A DNA stretch of 64,000 nucleotides from Notamacropus eugenii (lineage: Eukaryota > Chordata > Mammalia > Diprotodontia > Macropodidae), in contig NC_092878.1 in the NCBI RefSeq assembly GCF_028372415.1, positions 28,564,903 through 28,628,902 on the forward strand, read 5' to 3'. Positions 55,836 through 64,000 of this stretch are shown here, piece after piece (the stretch's first letter is position 1; each line of letters opens with the position of its first letter). The notes under the pieces were generated by a model. That model was given only the letters and a program-made list of their open reading frames with translations, did not search any database and was not told where the DNA came from. A program made the position numbers and the translations under genes.

Positions 55836-56649
55836 CCTGTCCTCTTCTGCACCTTCTCCACCCGCAGTCAGTTCTGCCCGAGGCCTCTGGCTCCGGGGCC
55901 TGGGTGAGGGGCGCGCCCTCCGCGGCGTGGGTCACCCGGGGGTTCCCTCACTGCTACGTTCGAGGCCCCCCAAATTCCCTCCTCTTTGCTGAGGTTTCCA
56001 CGCAGGTCCTGGGCCTAGACGTAATCTGAACGTGGCCGGCCTTCACCCACAACACCAGTTTAAAGAGAAGGTGGAAGCGCCTAAAAGTTCGGAGTGGAGG
56101 AGGGATTTCTGGACTCGGTGCCAAGAAACAGGAATTTCCAGTTGGATTGGGCGCGCATTGATCAGGGGCCTGTGCGCCCCAGGCTCGGAGGGGCAGCCCC
56201 CGCGGGGTGGCCCAGGTGCAGCACGTCCGGCCCCACCCCACCCCCAAGGAGTCAGGGTCGATCCTGATCATAACTGCTGCAGGTGGCACGCGGTTACCCA
56301 CTTCCAGTAACGCAAAGACTGTCCCTGAGGTGTGGCCTTGGGCCCCCCGGCAGACTTCCGGCTGGTGCCCCTCAAAGCCATGGCACAGCCAGCATCAGTA
56401 CCAAACACGGTAACTGCTTGGGGAGCTAACCCGGGAGGGCGGCCAGGCTTCACCTCTGGTACTTGAGTTCTGCCCGTGAAACTTGGGGCAGTCTGTACAA
56501 AACTTTTTTAGGAGGAGGCTCTCTGACCAGCAGTTTTCCAGTCTAGGAAGCAATCAACGGGTGTGGAAATGAACATTTTCCCCATAACAGAGGGTACAAG
56601 ACTTTTGGAAATAGGTGATTAAAAAAAAATTTGAAAAAAAATCAGAAAT

Positions 56650-57795
56650 GTTTTGACTTTAAGGTTTTTAATATTAAAAAGTGGCATGAACTTTTTGTAT
56701 TTAGAACAGAAATCCGTAACTTGGGAAGGCAAAAGTTGAGAAAACTGTTAGAACAGAATGGAGTTCTTTAAGTGATTTCTAATTCAGCAACTCCCCTTGT
56801 GGACGCCTCTAACCACTCCTAACCAACCCCAGAAACAGGAACAGTTCACCCTAGTGTGTCCTACCCCGTACAGGGATATTCAACCAAGCTGGAAGGACCT
56901 GCCTCCTTTATAATCAGCTGTCCTCTTCATATCCTCTCAGGTGGAAGGAAAGCCTCTGCACCTGCTGCAATACCAGGGGAACATCTACTACCCTGTGATG
57001 CCAGAGCAGACAAAGCATTGCATAGGAGATAGCAATGCAGCACTCAGAGGCTGTCGGAGCAGTAGTTCAAAGTTCTCAGGTGTGCACCACATTGCCAGCA
57101 ACGGGGTGTGTCACAACAGCAGACATCAAAAGAGTTTTAAGCTAATATTTTCTCTCTAAATTACATCTGAAATAGAAAAAATCTTTAATATACACCATTT
57201 TGTAAACAAAATTGCACTTGATTTTGCTTTTAAAAAATGATCTGAATCCCACTGTTAACATTTTCAAATCTTTCTATTTTTTGGTACTTTTAATCACTGA
57301 TAGTACTGGGGACTCCTTAACTCAAAGGGGCCCGTTTCATCTCCCAACTAGCTCTGCAAGGTGTAACATTTGCTCCTCAGGAATCTGAAGGATAATGAAC
57401 AACTTTCCCCATCACCTCTCCAAAAAAATAAATAAAATCAGAGGCAGTTGCTTCTGGGCATTACACATTGTGGACTTTGTCCCTTTGGTGTTAAAATTTC
57501 AGTCTGACAAATTAAATCGCTGAAACAATACATGTGGTTTGCTTAAACATCCAAGTCAGGGATTTGGAGTGGCAGAGGGGGAACTGTAAATCAGGACCTT
57601 TTTATGAGGAATTGTTATTCTGTGACCTGTTTCCCAATGGGATGCTCGTCTGGTTGCAACGCCTCTCTCTCACAAGGAACAGATCAGGGGGTTCCACTGC
57701 CTTCTTTCAGCCAGTGGAGCAGCAGCAGAAGTCTGACACAAATGCTGATCTCTTCCCTGACGCTAACAAGCTCTGCCCTGAAAACTTTCCATTCT
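56650..57795 (-). other. TMEM87A: TMEM87A 3' UTR (approximate)
   Basis: Unique-looking sequence follows the stop. No canonical AATAAA is present on the minus strand; ATTAAA variants occur at 57289-57294, 57184-57189 and 56667-56672. I place the end near the last on length alone. A 72-codon plus-strand frame at 56941-57159 has no features of a gene. Confidence 0.4.
56667..56672 (-). promoter_or_regulatory. TMEM87A: Candidate polyadenylation signal ATTAAA for TMEM87A
   Basis: The minus strand has ATTAAA here, with U-rich sequence 20-60 nt downstream. Two other ATTAAA sites lie closer to the stop, so the choice is uncertain. Confidence 0.3.
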
Positions 57796-57837
57796 TCATT
57801 CCATTTTGGATCTTTCAAAGTGCGTGATCATTCTTTC
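57796..57837 (-). CDS. TMEM87A: TMEM87A final coding exon
   Basis: Encodes [13 protein letters not shown] and TGA, matching the known C-terminus. Acceptor TTTTTTGCCCTAG. Confidence 0.93.
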   Translation of the reverse strand, partial: ERMITHFERSKME

Positions 57838-60800
57838 CTAGGGCAAAAAAAGGATTATTTTTAGAGGGGCCATGGTTTCTTGTTCAAAATTTTTCTTCTT
57901 TAGATTAGGCATGTTGATATTTTAATATGTACACATTTTAGAACATACGTCCACCATAAGGAACAGCATGAAGTAGGAACTCTATTTTCCATTGACAGTT
58001 TTAATAGCTGAATGACACCGTACCTTTTTAATAAGTAGAGATGATTGCTAAGTAGTGTGCAGTTATTTCAGGCAAAAAGCACAAAGATGAGAGAGACTGG
58101 CAAAGCCAGGGCTGTCATATGCACGTAAACTTATCTGCAATTGTACCAAAGGTTATGTCCCTCTAGTTCCAGCCCTTAAGGGCAGTGCTGCCCTGGCAGG
58201 TGAGCAGAGGTCAGAAGTTTGCTAAAGAAACAAACTTCGGGTACAGGATTAGCTTGGATGGCTGTCTGAGAGGACTAGGAACTTGCCACTATAATAGTCT
58301 ATACACAAGTCCTAGAATGCTGGATGTTTGGTAGACTCAATTCTAGAGGCCAGAAAGAGGTACAGGGCTCATATTTGTAGGCTGTTTGTTCTCAGTTTAC
58401 ACCAACAAGGAAATTGGGAAAAAAGAGAAATCAAGGAATTTGTCTATTATCATACAGTAATTAGAAAAGACAAAAAAAAAATCTGCCCATGATCTAGTCC
58501 ATCAAAATGACCTTGACAGCTTCCCAGAAATCAAAAAGGACCAAGCTTACACATTACTAGAACATTCAATATCCAGACTGCAAAAATTAACTAACACAAA
58601 GAAAATTAAACCTACTCTAGTCAATTACTTACAATGTATTGAATAATGGCATGAATAACCAGACAGTTAAAAATCCCATTTGCTTTTGATGTGCTACATT
58701 ATTTTTGTGGCTGTTTAATTTTCCTTATTAAATTTAGCTTTAATATTAAAATTAATTTAATTAATTTAGTATTAATAGATTAATTAATTTAATATGAAAA
58801 TCATTTGTATTTCCTGAACACATCAGGTGAAAGTCATCTAGGGAGGACATTAGTAAAGAGGGAGGAGTTAGGTTGGCCATATATAATTTACACAAAGATG
58901 TAGATTGGTTCTGTAACTTTTCAAGAGACACATATTTACATCAATGTTTGGGGGACTGGGGGAAACCTGAACACTTGAAAGTTATATTTTTATTATGTCT
59001 TGCATTCCATACTTTTTTATTACTGCCTTAACAATAGTTCTCTAGGACATTAGGTAAACAAAGTCAAAGTAATCTCCTTAATGAGGCTTGCACGTTCTAA
59101 GATCAGAGAATTTACTTTAAAAAGTTTGCTTACTGACCTCATCGGAATCTAGAAGGGCTGGAAGTGCTCTGTAGAAGAAAAAAGACACCAACAGTCAGAG
59201 AACGTGATGCTTTAAAAAATGGAATTAAGAATGAGACATCAAGCTTTTGCTACAACTACCCAGAGTTTTGTGTACAAAATTCAGTGGCCCTTTCACAAGA
59301 AATGTGTCATAAGAACTGATGGAATGGTACTGAAAAAGAAAAGCAGACCTAAGATTTCACATGCTAATTAATAGTATATTAAACTTACAGCCCCGGTAAG
59401 AACTTAACTTCAAAAAGTCATCTCTTCCATTATTTCATTTTACCCCTAAGCAACTCACCAGAAATGCTTCCTTAAGAACATTAAGGAAAAATATTAAACA
59501 AACTTCATTTGAAATTAGCTAATTCTTTTGATTATCTGAAATGTTTCTTGCTGAATATCAATCCATTTTCTTCTCTTCAGAGCTTAAAATAAAAATGACT
59601 GATTGTTATTATTTTTATTGGGGCAACAACTTGGAACGTAAATTACTAATCGCCTATGTTAAATAATCTCAATTCCTTTAACCTTTTCTTATACCATTTC
59701 TAATCCTTTAATGAATTTCTCTTCTGGCTGAACATTCTGTTATTTTAACCAATTCATCAACAAAGTAACAAAATCATTCTGGCTATTAAAGCTATTTTTG
59801 GAGTCACAATTCAAATACTCACACATCTGTCACTGAAGAAGGAACATTTTCTTCTACCCATTTCAAATCATCTTCTTGCTGGAAGTTAAAATTTAGCAGG
59901 TATCACCACAATGAAAATTAGACAACACAAGAGTTAGGCTAGGCAATTTTTAAAAAAAATTTACCTGGTAAGTACAAAAACATAATCAAAACAAATTGCA
60001 AACCCCCAAAAGTTCAATGTTATTTTTCTATTATGAAAAATCACACCCCCAAAATGCTATGACTACCAAAACCTGCTACACATTTTTAAATACCTTAAAA
60101 CTTTTTAAAAAATCGTTTGGAGCACTAAAGTCACATTAATTTAGCAGAGGGGGAGTTGTTCAGTGATTTTATTCCAAACCAAATAAATTAAATTCTTGAT
60201 ATGATACACTCTTGTATTCTTTTGCTGGCTTGAAAATTATGGTTTTCAAAGTGCATATAACCAGATAGCTGATATGCTGTTTAGTTTAACTGAATTAATT
60301 TTTATTGTCTATTTCTTTTTTATTCAAAGGCTGGTTTGCTGGAAGGGGAAAGATATAATAGGAAAGGATGGCCTTATAAAAACAAAAGGTAGCAACCCAA
60401 ACTAAAAACATTCTAAAACGGTTTTATTTTTAAGGATTTTCCTTCTAATATATGTTTATGACATGAGTGAACATTAAAAATTATAATGAATAAGGCACCC
60501 TTATGTGGGACAGAAGCATAATGTGCTCTAAGAACATCTTAGGTACTGACACAAAGCAGGTCATCTTGGGTTATTAATGAGGTCAAGGGATATTTCTTCT
60601 GCTGAAGTGTATAGTATCACATCCAGGAAAGGTTATTTCCTAATGAAAATTCCTGGACAAAACTGTTAGACTTTTAGCACATAGTATATTATGCAAGGAT
60701 TTTTTCAAAAACTAGCTGCCTACAAGGCACTTACAAGTCTTAAAATAAGAAATTAATTATAATATTTACCACCTTTTAGTTTTTTCTTTCCCCATAATCC

Positions 60801-63058
60801 AGATTATTTCTAAACTAAATTTGATTAAAACAAAATTTAATCAAAAGCTGGTCATAAAATCCAGATAAATTCAGTTTCTGTCTACATTTTCAACACTGTA
60901 TTCCATGGGACACTTGAACAAGACATAAATTCTGTGATGAGGTTAGATTTTGTTTACACTTCAGGAAATATACTAAAGTTTTAAAGGACTGTAACAGTCA
61001 AATGAGGAAGGCTATGGGCACTTCCAAGGGGACTGGGAGGCGGAGTTCATACTCACAGCTTTGTTCACTTTACTATTTCCATTTGGTTCTTGTTTTGTGC
61101 TTCTCATTTTCATTCCTTCTGCAAAATGAAGGTATTAAAAACTAAATTAAATAGAGTGGTTAGTTCTAAGGACACAGACCAGCAAAGAATACAGAAATAG
61201 AGCCAGAAGTACTGTTATAGACACTAAACTATTAAAGAACATGCCATGGATAAGAAAAATACTAAAAATGAAGAGAAAGATCTCTCCTTATGTGAAATCA
61301 TGTAAAACTTAAATTGTGCCTGTTACTCGAAATCTAAGATTCCATCATTTTAGACAGAAAATCACAGTCAAGGTGAATTTTGTACTTACCAAAGCTTTCT
61401 TTCAGCATTGGCTCTTTCTGTTCATCATCTTCCTCCTCTTCAGACAAGGGTGAAAAGGCAAACCTATTGGCAAAAATGTGGAAGAAAAAGAAGATAAAGA
61501 CTCCAATATTTGAAGTAAATTATGAAAAGGGCAAGTTTTATAGGACCGCCTTGTGTTGCTGCATTTATAGGAATGAACATTTGTAAAAGATAATGGAGTA
61601 TCACAGAATTTTAGAGCTGTATGGGACTTCATCAACAACCTAGTCCTGTCTAGAAAGGAACCTTCACTATACCATATCCCCCAAAAGTGCACGTCGCTTG
61701 ACGACAGCTAATAAGGGAGAGGACCACCATCCATCCCAAGGCAGCCAGCCCACTCCATTTTTGGACATTCAATAAGGAACTCTTCCCTCAAAAAAGAAAT
61801 TCTCCATTACCTCTACAAACAAAGGGCAAAGATAGCTTAGACAACTGAAAATTTCATTGAGCCAACCCAGAGATTCAACCTCTCCCCACCACCCCCAAGT
61901 CTTTCACCAATTAGAAGAACTGGTTGTTTTGACTTTCATCACTTTTCTATGCCCTGTCTCCATTAACAGTTTTTATCAACAGTAAAATGTCCAAATTCAA
62001 AGCCAACAGGAGAAAAAAAGAAAGAAGAAAAAGACTGGATAATTTTCAGTTATCTAACAGCTATTCTCTAAATAATTGAGAACTAACTATAGTTTCTTAA
62101 AGCTATCACCTAGATTATTAACTTCCCAAAACAGTCAAACAAATTTTCAGTAAGTTAACATGCTAGCTCAACATTATATCTCCCCTATCCTTCTAAAGCA
62201 GGTTAAGGTTTTACTGAGGTTATCCTCAATAAAAATCTAGAGTTTCTTCTTTCAGCCTGGACAGAAGATGGGATGCTCAGTAATCTCCCATATCTCTTTC
62301 TTCACTTACACATAAAGAACACTTGGAGGACTTGGAAGTCCAAATTGCACTCTGAAGTAGAAAGAACTAAAGTTCACATCAACAGATGGTCCTACCACAC
62401 CATACTAACAGCATACGAAACAAGGTAAGATAAGCCCAGAACCTTTGGTTGTTTGCAGATGGTCTCCACAAAACCATGATGGCAAATAGGATCATCGAGA
62501 ATAGCAACCGCCAGATGGCATCATCCACCCACAGCTCCTGCCAGTCCTGCCAAGAGGAAATAGGATTACTAACCATATCACTCTACCACAGAATTGGGCA
62601 CAAAAGTAAATATGGTGAGCCATTTTCCTACACATCTCTTCAGGGCAGCCAGGTGGTACCGTGGATAGAGGGCTGGGCCTGGAGCCAGCAAGACTCCTCT
62701 TCCTGAGGTCAAATCTAGCCTCAGACACGTACTAGCTGCATGACCCTAGGCAGGTCACTTAACCCTGTTTGTCTCAGTTTCTTATCTGTCAAATGAGTTG
62801 GAGAAGAAAATGGCAAACCACTCCAGTATCTTTGACAAGAATCCCAAATGAAGCAGCAAAGAGCCAAAATAACCCATTTCTTCATAGTACCCAGCAACAG
62901 ACTCAGAACTAAAGCACAGACCTTGCCCAAACAAGGAAGGGCTAACATGACCTACATGCAAGAGAGAGCACACTGAACAGGATACAACTGGTAACTTACC
63001 GATTGACAATCCACTAGCCTGAACTTCATGGTAGTCCAGATGATGAATACGATAGATG
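57796..63058 (-). CDS. TMEM87A: TMEM87A, last seven coding exons (partial gene)
   Basis: Seven exons join in phase to the C-terminal end of TMEM87A, a GOST-family protein with an N-terminal GOLD-like domain and seven membrane segments. It is Golgi-located, and the literature connects it with pH or cation conductance and mechanosensing (Elkin1). Visible parts are the last two membrane segments ([12 protein letters not shown] and [14 protein letters not shown]), then an acidic cytoplasmic tail ([15 protein letters not shown]) ending [10 protein letters not shown]. About 128 residues are covered; the N-terminal four-fifths lies beyond the right edge, and no further exon is visible in 63059-64000. 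Confidence 0.95.
57838..59137 (-). other. TMEM87A: TMEM87A last intron
   Basis: AT-rich. Holds a strongly AT-rich, partly palindromic stretch at 58735-58795 ('attaatttaattaatttagt'). No recognised repeat family. Confidence 0.5.
59138..59168 (-). CDS. TMEM87A: TMEM87A 31-nt microexon
   Basis: Completes Val and encodes [10 protein letters not shown]. Acceptor TTCTACAG, donor GAG|GTCAGT. Skipping it (31 nt) would shift the frame, so it is probably constitutive or used to switch the C-terminus. Confidence 0.9.
59823..59878 (-). CDS. TMEM87A: TMEM87A exon, tail
   Basis: Encodes [18 protein letters not shown] plus two bases of Val. Acceptor TTAACTTCCAG, donor GT|GTGAGT. Confidence 0.94.
61057..61118 (-). 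CDS. TMEM87A: TMEM87A exon, tail
   Basis: Encodes [20 protein letters not shown] after a split Glu. Acceptor CATTTTGCAG, donor GCT|GTGAGT. Confidence 0.94.
61390..61463 (-). CDS. TMEM87A: TMEM87A exon, acidic tail
   Basis: Encodes [24 protein letters not shown]. Acceptor TTTTGCCAATAG, donor G|GTAAGT. The acidic run follows the last membrane segment on the cytoplasmic side. Confidence 0.94.
62443..62546 (-). CDS. TMEM87A: TMEM87A exon, last membrane segment
   Basis: Encodes [34 protein letters not shown] and two bases of Arg. Acceptor CTCTTGGCAG. The donor needed to reach the next conserved exon is AAAG|GTTCTG, which departs from GTRAGT at every position after GT. Confidence 0.92.
62641..62850 (+). 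mobile_element. tRNA-derived marsupial SINE
   Basis: 'cagggcagccaggtggtacc', 'gcatgaccctaggcaggtca', 'gagttggagaagaaaatggc' and 'aaaccactccagtatctttg'. Lies about 95 bp from the acceptor of the TMEM87A exon at 62546. Confidence 0.9.
63000..63058 (-). CDS. TMEM87A: TMEM87A exon, sixth membrane segment
   Basis: Encodes [19 protein letters not shown] after a split Ala codon. Acceptor TTTCCTCTTAG, donor TCG|GTAAGT. Confidence 0.93.
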
Positions 63059-63464
63059 CTAAGAGGAAATAGGGATGACTGGTCAGGGAAGGACCATTTT
63101 AGTTGACAATCCTATACGAGAAAATGTTTCCTACGACCTCAGACCCAGTCTTAACTGGATCTCACCTATTTTTATCCCATGTGCAATAGGACTTGACTAT
63201 AACTCTCCAACCAATTACTTTAGCCAGGGACAACTGATGATGAAGGAAATAAGATTCAATTATTCTAGTAAAACTTTACCTCATCCCTTCAACTCTTATA
63301 ATATTTAAAGAACAGTGCTGTCATTCTTCTGACAGTTGAAATATCCCTACATTTATGAATATAGGCAATAAAGAACCAATGTGTTGAAAAACAGAACTGA
63401 AAGTGTGAGACAATTTGAAAAGCTATAACATAATTTGATCCAACAAAAAGGAAAAGGCAACTAC

Positions 63465-63545
63465 ATATAAGATACTGTAGTAAGGGCTGGAAATAGAAGA
63501 AAAATGTCAATGTGTGCCTTCAAGGAGTCTAAGAGTGGATTAGAC
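63465..63545 (-). mobile_element. L2 3'-tail fragment
   Basis: 'agatactgtagtaagggctg' and 'ccttcaaggagtctaagagt'. Confidence 0.4.
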
Positions 63546-63869
63546 AAGGAAAAAATTTAATAATTCACTAAGAGGTAAGACCCACATGAGGATGGTGCCT
63601 ATTTAAGCAGCAAGGAAGGGACCAACGGAGGAGAGCCTCTGCTAGCGCTAACCATTTCCTATCTTCATCAATCTTACCAAATTCCTTTTTTTTGCCCAGT
63701 GGAGGCTTGGGGAATTTATTTTGTCCAATATAGATCAGAAAGAGGTTGATATAACAACACAAACCTTAATTAGTAGTTCCAACTGTAAGATAGATATCAT
63801 AATACAAACCTTCTCTATGTCACGCCCACAACACCACTTCAATACCATTGTCTCCCAGATGTAGCTTAA

Positions 63870-64000
63870 AATAGTGTCAACCGCTTCCTTTAAGGCTCAA
63901 CTCCAATGCCCCCTCTCCCATTAAGCTTTCCCTAAGTGTTTTCCCACTCTTGAAAAGACCTCATCTTTACTTCTGTCTCTGGAAGCAGAAACCATCTTGC
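63870..64000 (+). mobile_element. L2-like fragment at the window edge
   Basis: 'tttaaggctcaactccaatg', 'ccccctctcccattaagctt' and 'tccctaagtgttttcccact' resemble the L2 3' region. Cut by the window end. Confidence 0.4.

Larger units (their letters stand above)
54560..56260. promoter_or_regulatory. VPS39: CpG island and VPS39 promoter region
   Basis: Very GC-rich DNA with many CpGs covers exon 1 and about 1.2 kb upstream, while flanking introns are AT-rich. Upstream of the ATG the minus strand has GC boxes (GGGGCGGGGC at about 55270), ETS-like GGAAG sites (GCGGAAG twice, CAGGAAGTTT at about 55220) and no TATA box, the usual look of a broadly active promoter. The island is broken at 55365-55490 by a transposon remnant. 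The transcription start cannot be fixed by eye. Confidence 0.75.
59169..61389 (-). other. TMEM87A: TMEM87A introns, low in recognisable repeats
   Basis: Apart from the exons listed, this AT-rich DNA shows no clear SINE or LINE, in contrast with the VPS39 introns. Confidence 0.4.

Noticed and set aside
55457-56029. Several overlapping open frames of 127-190 codons on both strands in the GC minisatellite
   Set aside because: The DNA is nearly free of A and T, so stop codons are rare in every frame; the apparent Pro/Gly/Arg-rich repeats are the minisatellite read six ways.
56941-57159. 72-codon plus-strand frame opposite the TMEM87A 3' UTR
   Set aside because: No homologue recognised, no coding pattern, and it lies in likely 3' UTR.
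1-64000. Endogenous retrovirus or LTR element
   Set aside because: No paired LTRs, primer-binding site or gag/pol/env-like frame was noticed. The reverse-transcriptase-like remnants belong to L2, L1 and CR1/L3 LINEs.

Overview
This window is nuclear genomic DNA from a mammal, most likely a marsupial. It holds two spliced genes on the minus strand whose translated exons match mammalian VPS39 and TMEM87A. The introns are full of repeats that I associate with marsupials: tRNA-derived SINEs ending in a box like 'cacctagctgcccc', CORE/MIR-type SINEs, L1 3' ends with the 'tttggaactcaaaatctta' motif, many copies of a long L2 LINE, and one CR1/L3 LINE. I cannot name the species. I found no bacterial-style operon, no CRISPR array, no tRNA or rRNA gene and no recognisable endogenous retrovirus or LTR element.

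Layout. Positions 1-2100 are intergenic: a 1.2 kb L2 LINE fragment, then about 0.9 kb of unassigned DNA. Positions 2100-55080 are VPS39, complete, read right to left. I placed 25 constitutive coding exons and one 33-nt cassette exon. All have AG/GT borders and their phases join to give an 875-codon frame, or 886 codons with the cassette. The initiator ATG is at 55080-55078 in a GCCGCC context. The stop is at 4238-4236. A 2.1 kb 3' UTR ends near an AATAAA at 2115-2120. Positions 54560-56260 are a CpG-rich promoter region that also carries a six-copy GC minisatellite and an old DNA-transposon remnant. Positions 57796-63058 are the last seven coding exons of TMEM87A, in the same orientation; the rest of that gene lies beyond the right edge. 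TMEM87A therefore ends about 2.7 kb upstream of the VPS39 start codon, the same head-to-tail order that I recall for human 15q15.

Function. VPS39 (Vam6) is a HOPS subunit that links Rab7-positive late endosomes and lysosomes to the fusion machinery. TMEM87A is a Golgi seven-membrane-segment protein of the GOST family. Nothing here shows that they act together; they are simply neighbours.

Most of the sequence is intron and repeat. The most useful second-look items are the conserved VPS39 cassette exon, a TMEM87A exon with a very poor splice donor and an open read-through tail, the GC minisatellite with repeated CTCF-like cores at the VPS39 promoter, a 131-bp intron filled by a CT microsatellite, and several local tandem duplications. 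I saw no gene system that looks previously undescribed.
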